In this document: positions 26,631 to 34,920 of the stretch, piece after piece
How positions within the stretch are numbered: position 1 is the first letter of the stretch
Layout of the letters: each line of letters starts with the position of its first letter
Notes under the pieces: model-generated
Told to the model about the DNA's origin: nothing
Databases searched by the model: none
The model's input: the letters and a program-made list of their open reading frames with translations, nothing else
Assembly: GCA_965367215.1 (NCBI GenBank)
Contig: CBDUIJ010000004.1
Location: 1 to 51,974, forward strand
Direction of reading: 5' to 3'
Length of the DNA: 51,974 nucleotides
Origin: Granulosicoccus sp965367215
GTDB taxonomy: Bacteria > Pseudomonadota > Gammaproteobacteria > Granulosicoccales > Granulosicoccaceae
Translations under genes and position numbers: made by a program

Positions 26631-27484
26631 GAGTGAGCCCAATCCATGTAGGCGCTACGCGCCTGTTGCGTGACAGGACCGATTTCGTATTGCGTGTCAT
26701 CAAAGGCAATGACCGGTGTGACCTTGGCCAGATTGCCGGTCAGGAATACTTCATCCGCTGCGTGGAAATCCTCGATACGCAGTACGCTCTCATGCACCTT
26801 GACGCCCGCCTCACGCAGCAGGCCCATGATGCGGCGACGCGTGATGCCATCGAGGAAGGTGCCATTGGGAACCGGCGTGAAGACTTCACCGTCGCGCACC
26901 ATGAACACATTGCTGGTGGCCGACTCGGCCACATTGCCCAGCGTGTCGCACACCAGTGCGTTGGTGAATCCCTTGCTGACCGCTTCGCGCATCATGCGGG
27001 CATTGTTCGGATACAGGCAGGCGGCTTTGGCGTTGACCGTGGCCACATCCAGCGAGGGTCGACGGAATTGCGTGGTGGTCAGTCTGGCGGCATTCGCTGC
27101 CGGCGGCATGGGTATTTCCTGCAGACACAGACAGAAGTCGGTGGAGTCCGGGTCGGCAGAGATGAACCCATCCCCATAGCCGGTTGACCAGTACATGGGC
27201 CGGATGTAGATGGCCGCATCCTTGTGAAATTGTGCCAGGCCCTCGTGGACCCGTTCGACAATGGCGTCAGTCGTCAGTGTCGGGTTCATGCCCAGACTCA
27301 GGGCCGATTGATTGACACGTTCACAATGGGCCTCCAGATCGGGGACAACGCCTTCGAACTGCCGTGCGCCGTCGAATACCAGGGTACCCAGCCAGGTGGC
27401 ATGGTCAGCGGATCGCATGACGGGCACACTTCCCTTTTGCCATTCGCCGCCGTGGAAGGTGAGAATCGGATTGTCGATGGACAC
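26627..27484 (-). CDS. Class IV PLP aminotransferase (branched-chain type)
   Basis: 285-aa fold-type IV aminotransferase. The Schiff-base Lys153 lies in VNAKAACLYPNNARMMREA, the cofactor-binding Glu in GNVAESATSNVFMV, and the phosphate-binding region is FLDGITRRRIMGLL. It is related to IlvE and D-amino-acid or omega-transaminases. Without Arg-rich substrate motifs a branched-chain or beta-amino substrate is only a guess. It starts with GTG 27484 with AGGA about 11 bases upstream. It is coupled to the aldo/keto reductase gene downstream (ATGA). Confidence 0.87.
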   Translation of the reverse strand: MSIDNPILTFHGGEWQKGSVPVMRSADHATWLGTLVFDGARQFEGVVPDLEAHCERVNQSALSLGMNPTLTTDAIVERVHEGLAQFHKDAAIYIRPMYWSTGYGDGFISADPDSTDFCLCLQEIPMPPAANAARLTTTQFRRPSLDVATVNAKAACLYPNNARMMREAVSKGFTNALVCDTLGNVAESATSNVFMVRDGEVFTPVPNGTFLDGITRRRIMGLLREAGVKVHESVLRIEDFHAADEVFLTGNLAKVTPVIAFDDTQYEIGPVTQQARSAYMDWAHS

Positions 27485-27534
27485 GATGTGTTTTCCTGCA
27501 AGAAATGATCAGACAGACATGCTACCGCATCACG

Positions 27535-28071
27535 TCACTGCATGACGATCTGCGCACCCGCTTCGATGTCGTTCCGCTCGAACCAGCCCTGATTCACTTC
27601 CAGTGCAAACTTCGCCGGCGCTCTGGAATCGAACAACTGATTGGGACCGACATTCATGTCATGAATCTCGTTGATGACCATGTCCTCGGAGATGAAGGCG
27701 ATGGACAAGGGGATCAGTGTGTTGCGCATGGTAAAGGTCAACGGCCTTTCCACCTCGTACACGAACAGCATTCCCGCATTTTCATCCATCGACTTGCGGA
27801 AGCTCAGTCCCATATAGCGTTGCTGACTGGAGGCCGCCACTTCGGCCTTCATGGGCTTGCCATCGATCAGCAGGCTGACGGTCGGCAGCGGTGGCTGGGG
27901 ACTGTCGCCATCGGCTCTGGCAGGCATGTGCGAGGCCACCACCAGGCTCAGTGTTGCCACCAGTGCCACCAATACCGTGGTCAGGCGCCACACGACACTG
28001 TTGGAACGAGTCCACGGCCGAGCGGAAACAACCTCAATGATGTGATCGTGCCGAAGTGGTGTTTTTCGCAT
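27535..28071 (-). CDS. DUF192 family protein, membrane-anchored or exported
   Basis: 178-aa protein. A basic N-terminal stretch of about 25 residues precedes one hydrophobic segment (VWRLTTVLVALVATLSLVVA) ending at ARA, so it is either cleaved or anchored. The rest is a DUF192 domain: AEVASSQQRYMGLSFRKSM, GMLFVYEVERPLTFTMRNT, LIPLSIAFISEDMVI and the C-terminal ALEVNQGWFERNDIEAG. DUF192 proteins are mostly of unknown function. It lies 5 bases after aroE on the same strand. Confidence 0.87.
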   Translation of the reverse strand: MRKTPLRHDHIIEVVSARPWTRSNSVVWRLTTVLVALVATLSLVVASHMPARADGDSPQPPLPTVSLLIDGKPMKAEVAASSQQRYMGLSFRKSMDENAGMLFVYEVERPLTFTMRNTLIPLSIAFISEDMVINEIHDMNVGPNQLFDSRAPAKFALEVNQGWFERNDIEAGAQIVMQ

Positions 28072-28076
28072 GATTC

Positions 28077-28901
28077 TCAGGATAACAGTTCACGCAGGCG
28101 CGGAAAGGCCATGCGGGTCTTGGGACGAACCCCTTCCCAGATCAGAAAGGACTCGGCGGCCTGCTCGACCAGCATGCCCAGTCCATTGCAGGCTGTGGCG
28201 CCGCAGGACTTGCTCCAGCTCATGAAGGGCGTGTCCTGACGACCGTAGGTCATGTCGTAGGCCAGGCTCTGGTGTGAGGCAATGGAATCAGGCAGCGGTG
28301 GCATGCCGCCATTCATGCTGACCGTGGTCGCATTGATGATGACATCGAATACCGCTTCGCCTTCCAGCTGCTCGAAGCCACCGCCACTCACCGGTCCGAG
28401 ATCATCGAACAGGGATGCCAGATGTTCGGCCTTGGAGGCGGTACGGTTGGCCACGTGCAGCAAGGCAGGCTTCTTTGCCAGCAAAGGGGCCATGACACCA
28501 CGTGCCGCGCCACCGGCGCCCAGCAACAGGATGCGTTTCGACGCCAGCGGACGACGCTGATTGGCGACGATGTCTGCCACCAGCCCCAATCCGTCGGTAT
28601 TGTGTCCGACCCGTTTGCCATCGCGATGCATGTGAATGGTGTTGACCGAACCGGCCCGCTGGGCATTGGCGCTGAGTCGCTCGCACACATCCACCGCCAG
28701 TTCCTTGAACGGTGCGGTGACGTTGCAGCCTCGTGCCCCGGATTGCTGCCAGTCCAACACGGTCTGTGCAAAGGTTTCCGGACTCGCTTCCGTGCGGGTG
28801 TAGAGGATCCTGCGTTGTGTCAGCTCACCAAACAGCTGATGCACGACAGGAGACAGACTGTGTGCGATCGGCTGGCCAATCACTGTATATCGGTTAATCA
28901 T
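28077..28901 (-). CDS. aroE: Shikimate dehydrogenase
   Basis: 274-aa NADP-dependent enzyme that reduces 3-dehydroshikimate to shikimate in aromatic amino acid synthesis. Landmarks are VIGQPIAHSLSPVVHQLF at the N-terminus, the catalytic Lys in GCNVTAPFKELAVDVCE, Asp in NTDGLGLV, the Rossmann loop LLGAGGAARGVMAPLL and VANRTASKAEHL. The ATG overlaps the stop of the upstream acidic protein gene (ATGA at 28898-28901). aroQ, which makes its substrate, is at 40269. Confidence 0.95.
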   Translation of the reverse strand: MINRYTVIGQPIAHSLSPVVHQLFGELTQRRILYTRTEASPETFAQTVLDWQQSGARGCNVTAPFKELAVDVCERLSANAQRAGSVNTIHMHRDGKRVGHNTDGLGLVADIVANQRRPLASKRILLLGAGGAARGVMAPLLAKKPALLHVANRTASKAEHLASLFDDLGPVSGGGFEQLEGEAVFDVIINATTVSMNGGMPPLPDSIASHQSLAYDMTYGRQDTPFMSWSKSCGATACNGLGMLVEQAAESFLIWEGVRPKTRMAFPRLRELLS

Positions 28902-29641
28902 GAATCGTCAGGAAATCTCAGTGCCGTTTTGGACACTCTGTGTTGCAGGAAGAAATACTTGAGTTCGTCGAGTCGCCTCTGCATCAACTGCGGCGTGGCG
29001 TCCTCCTTGCCAAGAGGATTCTGGGCAAACCGGAATTGCCCGCCGTCACAGCGCCGGTACTCGGTCATCAGAAGTTCGAGCTCACGCAGACTTGCGCCGG
29101 TGATGGTAGGCGATTCGAAGCGATACTGTACCGCTACCGGCGCCAGCGCAACACTACTGGCTTCACAATTCTCGGGCGCGTTGTAGGATACATCCACGGC
29201 ACGTACCGGTGGTGGGGGCTCATCGATACCCAGAGTCTCCTTCAACAACGTCTCCGCAGCGCTCGGCTTATCCTCCTCCAGCCCCACAACCTCCGTATCT
29301 TCCGCTGCCTCGTCATCCACCCCATCATCCGCACCTTCCTTGTCCTCTTCGATGACCTCTTCCTCTTTCGAGGCGGACCTGGGCAAGACCGAGTGGGCAT
29401 CAATCCGCTCCACTGTCTTGTCGCGCTGTGGCGCCTCGACTGCCGGCGCAGGCGCCTCTGCAACGAGTTCCGGCTTCTTCACAGGCTTCGCCTGATTCTC
29501 ATCTTCCCGAGTGTGGGCCAGTGACTTCACGTCCAACGACACTTTCAGCCTGTTCGTGGTGCCCAGAAACTCGGCTACCAGGAAATACAGTGCGATACAG
29601 ACCGCGACACAGGCAATGAGTGCCTTCGTTATGGGATTCAT
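28898..29641 (-). CDS. Membrane-anchored acidic protein of unknown function
   Basis: 247-aa protein. It has a single N-terminal membrane helix (ALIACVAVCIALYFLVAEFL, residues 8-27), a long acidic, Ala/Glu/Pro-rich linker (about residues 60-150) and a compact C-terminal domain of about 90 residues. That domain contains Tyr/Arg-rich segments (ELELLMTEYRRCDGGQFRFA) and ends RVSKTALRFPDDS. Its charge suggests it reaches into the periplasm. Start ATG 29641 is chosen because the helix follows directly; the frame is open 69 bases further. It is coupled to aroE. The family is not recognised. Confidence 0.7.
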   Translation of the reverse strand: MNPITKALIACVAVCIALYFLVAEFLGTTNRLKVSLDVKSLAHTREDENQAKPVKKPELVAEAPAPAVEAPQRDKTVERIDAHSVLPRSASKEEEVIEEDKEGADDGVDDEAAEDTEVVGLEEDKPSAAETLLKETLGIDEPPPPVRAVDVSYNAPENCEASSVALAPVAVQYRFESPTITGASLRELELLMTEYRRCDGGQFRFAQNPLGKEDATPQLMQRRLDELKYFFLQHRVSKTALRFPDDS

Positions 29642-29874
29642 GGAGATCAACCGGATACCGGAGAGGGGAAGGCATGCCATTCTGCCGACAAGTCTGTGCC
29701 TGGCTGGCAAGACAGAAACAAGACAAGTGAACTGATTCAGGCTAAGTTAGTCATTCTCCCGCAAATGGTAACGCGCCGCCTGAACATCTGCCACAAGGAC
29801 ACGACAATTCACGAGTCTGTGGCGATGAATTCAGTGCAATTGACGACCACACACAATTCCGGACAATCGATACA

Positions 29875-30897
29875 GTGAGTAACAACGCAATGTACGGGGT
29901 AAGGGCCCCGTTTCCCGGCAATCGGCCCCGTCGCATGCGACGTGACACTTTCAGCCGGCGACTGATGCAGGAAAATCATGTCACCGCGGACATGCTGATC
30001 CAGCCCTATTTCATCGTTGACGGTGAGAAGCAGCGCCAGGCTGTGCCTTCCATGCCCGGAGTCGACAGACTCAGTATCGACCTGCTGCTGGAATCTGCCT
30101 CCGCCATCCACGCCCTGGGTGTGCCGGCGATTGCTCTGTTTCCCGTCACGGAAGACAGTGCCAAGACAGACGATTGCAGCGGTGCCTGGAATCCCGATGG
30201 ACTGTTGCAACGGGCTGTCAGAGCGCTCAAGACCGAGTTGCCCGAACTGGGTGTCATTACCGATATCGCACTGGACCCCTACTCGCCGCATGGTCACGAT
30301 GGCCTGATGAACGATGAAGGCTACATCATGAACGACGAAACGGTCGATGCGCTGGTCCGCCAGGCCCTGTCACATGCCGAGGCCGGCGCCGACGTTGTCG
30401 CACCCTCCGACATGATGGATGGCCGAATCGGTGCCATACGTGAAGCTCTGGAAGCCGGGGATTTCATACATACCCGAATCCTGAGCTATGCCGCCAAATA
30501 CGCATCCTCGTTCTACGGACCTTTTCGCGATGCCGTCGGCGCATCGGCGGCATTGGGCAAGTCAAACAAGAGCTCGTATCAGATGGATCCGGCCAACAGC
30601 AACGAAGCCATGCATGAAATTGCAGCTGACTTGCAGGAAGGCGCCGACATGATCATGGTCAAGCCCGGTCTGCCTTATCTCGACATCGTTCGGCGCGCTC
30701 GCGATACGTTTGCCGTGCCCACCTACGCCTACCATGTCAGTGGTGAGTACGCGATGATCAAGGCCGCCGCTCAGCAAGGCTGGATCGATGAAAAGGCCAT
30801 CGTCATGGAAACCATGATGGCGTTTCGTCGCGCAGGATGTGACGCAGTTCTAACCTATTATGCGAATGATGTCGCCAAATGGCTCAAGACCTGCTGA
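29875..30897 (+). CDS. hemB: Delta-aminolevulinic acid dehydratase (porphobilinogen synthase)
   Basis: 340-aa cytoplasmic enzyme that condenses two 5-aminolevulinates to porphobilinogen. The two active-site lysines are Lys208 (YAAKYASSFYG) and Lys263 (MIMVKPGLPYLDI). The metal-site segment reads DIALDPYSPHGHDG, with Asp where zinc-dependent HemB has Cys, placing it with the magnesium-type enzymes known from Pseudomonas. GTG 29875 is the first start; ATG 29890 (MYGVRAP) is an alternative. A TTGACG at 29840-29845 with a GACAAT 16 bases later may be its promoter, which would leave almost no leader before the GTG. Confidence 0.95.
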   Translation: MSNNAMYGVRAPFPGNRPRRMRRDTFSRRLMQENHVTADMLIQPYFIVDGEKQRQAVPSMPGVDRLSIDLLLESASAIHALGVPAIALFPVTEDSAKTDDCSGAWNPDGLLQRAVRALKTELPELGVITDIALDPYSPHGHDGLMNDEGYIMNDETVDALVRQALSHAEAGADVVAPSDMMDGRIGAIREALEAGDFIHTRILSYAAKYASSFYGPFRDAVGASAALGKSNKSSYQMDPANSNEAMHEIAADLQEGADMIMVKPGLPYLDIVRRARDTFAVPTYAYHVSGEYAMIKAAAQQGWIDEKAIVMETMMAFRRAGCDAVLTYYANDVAKWLKTC

Positions 30898-30954
30898 GAA
30901 TCACCAACCCCACTATCATTGTGTTTTCGACCTGACACAAGACAATCGAGACTC

Positions 30955-32421
30955 GTGCTAAAGAAATTCGCATACAAGACAGTTGCAGCTGGCCTGCTGG
31001 TCAGTCTTTCCGGCACGGCATCGGCTGCACTGAGTGATCAGTGGTACATCGGTATCGGTGGTGGTGTCTCGCAATTGCAACCGGAAGCCAGCAATCCGTC
31101 CATCGATGTGGATGACAAGGCTGGCCAGGTGGGCACTATCTTTTTCGGCAAGGATTTCGATTCTCGCAGCAGTGGGCAGTTCCAGTTGTATTCACTGGGT
31201 GAGGCGAGTTTTGATGACGGACAGAGCACCGCCAGCTATGTCGGTGGTGATGCCTCCCTGCTGTACCGTTTCTTCGATTCACGTGACCGGCGCGAACGTG
31301 GCGCCGTCTTCGGCGCTTCATTCTATGGCCGCTTCGGCTTCGGCTTTCTGAACAGAGACTCGGACTTGCCGCTGGATGATGACGCACCGGTCTATTTCGG
31401 CGCCGGTGCCGGCATGGAAACGTATTTCACCAACAATCTGGGCATGCGACTGGAAGCCCTGTATCACGAGACGGACACTGCCACGGCAACCCTGACCCTG
31501 ATCACACGCTTTGGCGGTCACCGAAGCCGCCCCCTCGTCATGCCGCCTGCCGTGGCCAAACCGAAGCCTGCCGCCGTCACCTCGCCGGTAGACAAGCCGG
31601 CAGCCGTACCGCTTGCGCCACCTGTCTCGACTATAGCGCCGGATCCGGATACAGCAACCCTGCCAGGCTCGGTGCCTGGCAGCTCCGAGTCCCCCTTGCA
31701 ACTACCCACCCTGGGCACCCCCGAGCAGGCGTCCGAACCAGCACTCCAGAATCCTGACAGCAGCTTTCCCGATGTGGAAATCATGGGCAATACGCAGGAA
31801 ACCACGGCTGCCATCGGCGAGGCTGAGCCCGGTGATTCCGAAGCTGCCGCTGTCACGCCAACGCCGCCCGCATCATCCGTGCAGGCGCCATTGCAGGCAC
31901 CCGAACAAGAGCCCTTGCAGGCGCCCTTGCAGGAGCCACTTCCCACCTCATCCACTCTGCCCGCCCCTGTTGTGCCGGGCTTGCCGAATGTGGACAGCGA
32001 TGGCGACGGTGTCAACGATGACAAGGATCGCTGCCCGGATTCAACCATCGGCTATCCCGTCAGCACACGAGGCTGTCCGCAATTTGCCGGACTGTTACCG
32101 GACGTGACCTTCCGTGATGGTTCTGCAGAGTTCGATGAGAGCAGCTTTGCGGTACTGGACAAGCTGGTGCAAACGCTCAAGGACTACCCGGATACCTATA
32201 TCGAGATTGTTGCCCATACCGACAACAGCGGCACTGAGCTGGAACAATCTGCCTTGACGCGTCAGCGACTGCGCAGCGTTGGTCTCTATCTGGTCAATCG
32301 CGGTATCAGCCAGGAACGACTGTTGCTGAGATCCTTCGGCGGCAAACGACCGGCCTTCGATAACGCAACGGCTGATGGTCGGCGCCGCAACAATCGCATT
32401 GAAGTCTTCGAAAACCCCTGA
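30955..32421 (+). CDS. OmpA-family outer membrane protein with Pro-rich linker
   Basis: 488-aa protein. The signal peptide (residues 1-24, LKKFAYKTVAAGLLVSLSG, then TASA) fits a GTG start at 30955. Next comes an eight-strand-type N-terminal barrel domain (about 25-195: WYIGIGGGVSQLQPEA and the terminal TLITRFGGHRSR). A Pro/Ala/Gln/Glu-rich linker of about 160 residues with LQAP/LQEP repeats follows, then a thrombospondin type 3-like calcium repeat (DSDGDGVNDDKDRCPDS). The C-terminal peptidoglycan-binding OmpA domain contains VAHTDNSGTELEQSALTRQR and RRRNNRIEVF. It probably tethers the outer membrane to peptidoglycan. It overlaps the next gene by 47 bases. Confidence 0.87.
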   Translation: MLKKFAYKTVAAGLLVSLSGTASAALSDQWYIGIGGGVSQLQPEASNPSIDVDDKAGQVGTIFFGKDFDSRSSGQFQLYSLGEASFDDGQSTASYVGGDASLLYRFFDSRDRRERGAVFGASFYGRFGFGFLNRDSDLPLDDDAPVYFGAGAGMETYFTNNLGMRLEALYHETDTATATLTLITRFGGHRSRPLVMPPAVAKPKPAAVTSPVDKPAAVPLAPPVSTIAPDPDTATLPGSVPGSSESPLQLPTLGTPEQASEPALQNPDSSFPDVEIMGNTQETTAAIGEAEPGDSEAAAVTPTPPASSVQAPLQAPEQEPLQAPLQEPLPTSSTLPAPVVPGLPNVDSDGDGVNDDKDRCPDSTIGYPVSTRGCPQFAGLLPDVTFRDGSAEFDESSFAVLDKLVQTLKDYPDTYIEIVAHTDNSGTELEQSALTRQRLRSVGLYLVNRGISQERLLLRSFGGKRPAFDNATADGRRRNNRIEVFENP

Positions 32422-32854
32422 GGGCTCGCCCCCTCCCCGCTTCTGGGCGGACGATCGTTTCTGGCTGGCAATGGCCGCGGCGCCTGTCTGCTGGTGGCTG
32501 ATGCTGACACTGGGAGTACCCCGCCGCAACGAGGGGCCGACCCTGTCAGCGGTGCTGCTGATCGTACTGGTGAACCCCGTGCTCGAGGAAATCGTCTTTC
32601 GGGGTGGGCTGCAGGACTGGTTACAGAAGCAGCGCGCCCTGCAACATCGATGGGGCGCGCTCCGGCTGGCCCATATCGTGACTTCGCTACTGTTCGCCAG
32701 CATGCATCTGTTTCGGCAGCCCCCACTGTGGGCCGCTCTGATCTTTCTGCCGTCCCTGGTATTCGGCTGGGCGAAAGAGCGTCATGCGACCCTGCTTTCG
32801 CCCATCCTGCTGCACGTGAGTTACAACGCAGGCTTCATCTGGCTGTTTGCCTGA
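32375..32854 (+). CDS. CPBP-family glutamic-type intramembrane protease, small
   Basis: 159-aa membrane protein with four or five helices and the three CPBP/Abi motifs: Glu71-Glu72 and Arg76 in NPVLEEIVFRGGL, His111 in LLFASMHLF, and His147 with Asn151 in LLHVSYNAGF. Such proteases cleave substrates inside the membrane (Rce1/CAAX relatives). The short length and RFWLAMAAAPVCWWLML opening resemble the protease of JDVT-CTERM sorting systems, but that is a recollection, not a test. The ATG lies inside the 3' end of the OmpA-type gene, with no ribosome-binding site, so it is probably translationally coupled to it. Confidence 0.75.
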   Translation: MVGAATIALKSSKTPEGSPPPRFWADDRFWLAMAAAPVCWWLMLTLGVPRRNEGPTLSAVLLIVLVNPVLEEIVFRGGLQDWLQKQRALQHRWGALRLAHIVTSLLFASMHLFRQPPLWAALIFLPSLVFGWAKERHATLLSPILLHVSYNAGFIWLFA

Positions 32855-32876
32855 GCCGCTCAATCAACCGAGCGGC
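32855..32876. terminator. Hairpin between CPBP gene and purH
   Basis: GCCGCTC (32855-32861) and GAGCGGC (32870-32876) pair over 7 bp with an 8-base loop, starting at the base after the CPBP stop and ending 16 bases before the end of purH. It is probably a bidirectional terminator; T-runs are poor. Confidence 0.45.
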
Positions 32877-32891
32877 GCTTGAACCCGGTTC

Positions 32892-34478
32892 CTAGTGACG
32901 GAAGTGTCGAACGCCGGTGAAGACCATCGCCATGTCATGCTCGTCAGCGGCGGCAATGACTTCCGGATCGTTACGCGAGCCACCTGGTTGAATGACGGCA
33001 ACGATGCCGGCACTGGCAGCGTTGTCGATGCCGTCCCTGAATGGAAAGAAGGCATCCGATGCCATGACGGCACCCTTGACTTCCAGACCTTCATCGGCGG
33101 CCTTGATGCCGGCAATCCGCGCAGAATAGACACGGCTCATCTGACCGGCACCGACGCCAACAGTCGCCGCATCCCGTCCGTAGACGATGGCATTGGACTT
33201 CACGAACTTGGCCACTCGCCACGTGAACAACAGATCGGCCAGTTCCGCCTGACTCGGCTGTCGCTTGCTGACCACTTTCAGAGAATCTGCACTGACGTTA
33301 AGTACATCGTCCTCCTGCACCAGAAGTCCTCCGGCCACAGGTCGGTACTGCCAGCTGGCGTTGTTGCCATCAATCGCAGGCAGTGACTGACAGTCAAGTA
33401 CACGTACATTGGGCTTGGCAGCCAGCAACTCGGCGGCAGCAGCTTCGATACCCGGCGCCACGATCACCTCGACGAACTGACGCGCGATGATTTCACTGGC
33501 AACTTCAGCCGTCAGGGCATGGTTGAAGGCGATGATGCCACCGAAGGCAGATGTCGGATCCGTGCGATAGGCCTTGTCATAGGCTTCCAGCTGAGTGCCA
33601 GCTACCGCCACACCGCAAGGATTGGCATGTTTGACGATGACACAGGCCTGGTTGTCGAACTGCCGTACACAGGCCAGCGCCGCATCGGCATCCATGACGT
33701 TGTTGTACGACATCGCCTTGCCCTGCAGCAGCTGTGCTGCAGCGATGGTGCCGGCACCGGCATCGGCCGAGCGGTAAAACGCTGCGCGCTGATGCGGGTT
33801 CTCACCGTAGCGCAATGTGTCATTGAGCTGGAATTGAGTGTTGAGCGTTCGCGGGAAGTCGGCTGGCTCTTCATGGCTGGCCTCACCGGTACGACGTCCG
33901 AGAAAATCGGCAATCATGCCATCATAGCTGGCCGTATGCTCGAAGGCCTTGACGGCCAGATCGAAGCGCAATGCACTCTGCTCGGCATCATCCGCATCCA
34001 GCGCCGCAATGATGCGTGGATAATCGGCCGGATCGGTGATGACAGCGACCGATGCATGATTCTTGGCCGCCGAACGCACCATGGCAGGGCCACCGATGTC
34101 GATGTTCTCGATCGCATCTTCAAACGAGACACCGGGCTTCGCTACCGTGGCGGCAAAGGGGTACAGATTCACGATCACGAAATCGATCGGCGCAATCTGT
34201 CTTTCCTGCATGACCTCGTCATCGATGCCACGTCGCCCGAGTATGCCGCCGTGCACGATCGGGTGCAGCGTCTTGACGCGCCCGGCCATCATCTCGGCGG
34301 CACCGGTATGTTCCGAAACATCGGTGACCGGCAAGCCCGCCTTGCGCAAGGCTTCCGCCGTGCCACCGGTGGACAGGAGCGTCACGCCCTTGTCGACCAG
34401 GGCCTGGGCCAGTTGTTCGATGCCTTGCTTGTCAGAAACACTGAGCAAGGCGCAAGAGCCGGCAATTTTTTCAGCCAC
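32892..34478 (-). CDS. purH: Bifunctional AICAR formyltransferase/IMP cyclohydrolase
   Basis: 528-aa bifunctional enzyme for the last two steps of IMP synthesis. The N-terminal MGS-like cyclohydrolase domain (about 1-200) opens with GSCALLSVSDKQGIEQLAQA and includes TLHPIVHGGILGRRG. The C-terminal transformylase domain contains the catalytic KHANPCGVA and GVGAGQMSRVYSARIA, and ends in GVRHFRH. Start GTG 34478 precedes AEKIAGS. It follows fis in the known dusB-fis-purH order. The usual partner purD is absent, as the next gene downstream is convergent. Confidence 0.96.
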   Translation of the reverse strand: MAEKIAGSCALLSVSDKQGIEQLAQALVDKGVTLLSTGGTAEALRKAGLPVTDVSEHTGAAEMMAGRVKTLHPIVHGGILGRRGIDDEVMQERQIAPIDFVIVNLYPFAATVAKPGVSFEDAIENIDIGGPAMVRSAAKNHASVAVITDPADYPRIIAALDADDAEQSALRFDLAVKAFEHTASYDGMIADFLGRRTGEASHEEPADFPRTLNTQFQLNDTLRYGENPHQRAAFYRSADAGAGTIAAAQLLQGKAMSYNNVMDADAALACVRQFDNQACVIVKHANPCGVAVAGTQLEAYDKAYRTDPTSAFGGIIAFNHALTAEVASEIIARQFVEVIVAPGIEAAAAELLAAKPNVRVLDCQSLPAIDGNNASWQYRPVAGGLLVQEDDVLNVSADSLKVVSKRQPSQAELADLLFTWRVAKFVKSNAIVYGRDAATVGVGAGQMSRVYSARIAGIKAADEGLEVKGAVMASDAFFPFRDGIDNAASAGIVAVIQPGGSRNDPEVIAAADEHDMAMVFTGVRHFRH

Positions 34479-34528
34479 TAGAGGTATTTTCCGTAAGGTT
34501 CAGCAAATGTAATGAATGCTGGACTGGA

Positions 34529-34918
34529 CTAATCCATGTCAGCCAGCTTGTTGCGCAGATTGCCGCGACTGATGCCCAGCCACTCGGCGGCACGACTCTG
34601 ATTGCCACCGCATTCACGCATGACGGCACTGAGCAAGGCATGCTCGGCCTGACGTATGACCATGCGATACAGCCCGGACGGTTTTTCACCGTCGAGCATA
34701 TCGAAATATCGCACCAGTTCATCCTGCACACAGCAGCTGATAGCCGTACCGGCAGGTTCGGCACTGCAGGCACTGGCGTTATCGGACTCGGTCGCTTTCC
34801 TGGCGTTGCTGCCGGTCGTGGCCGATGATGTTCTGGATGCAGTCATGCGTTTCGTTGTGGTGGGCACTACAGCGGCAGCGGCGTCGCTACCACGCTTGTT
34901 GTTGGATGTTGTTGTCAT
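34529..34918 (-). CDS. fis: Fis family nucleoid-associated DNA-binding protein
   Basis: 129-aa protein whose last 80 residues form the Fis four-helix domain, with the DNA-binding helices NQSRAAEWLGISRGNLRNKL near the C-terminus. Fis bends DNA and activates rRNA promoters and recombination. The N-terminal 50 residues are Ser/Thr/Ala-rich and basic (MTTTSNNKRG, TTTKRMTASRTSSATT), making it about 30 residues longer than E. coli Fis. ATG 34918 follows the dusB stop by 2 bases, so the two are coupled as in E. coli and Pseudomonas. Confidence 0.9.
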   Translation of the reverse strand: MTTTSNNKRGSDAAAAVVPTTTKRMTASRTSSATTGSNARKATESDNASACSAEPAGTAISCCVQDELVRYFDMLDGEKPSGLYRMVIRQAEHALLSAVMRECGGNQSRAAEWLGISRGNLRNKLADMD

Positions 34919-34920
34919 TA

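Noticed and set aside
29852..30300. Zinc-dependent HemB
   Set aside because: The three Cys of the zinc site are replaced (ALDPYSPHGHDG), so it is the magnesium type known from Pseudomonas; not unusual for the group.
33519..34481. 320-codon plus-strand frame over purH
   Set aside because: Antisense shadow of the conserved purH gene.
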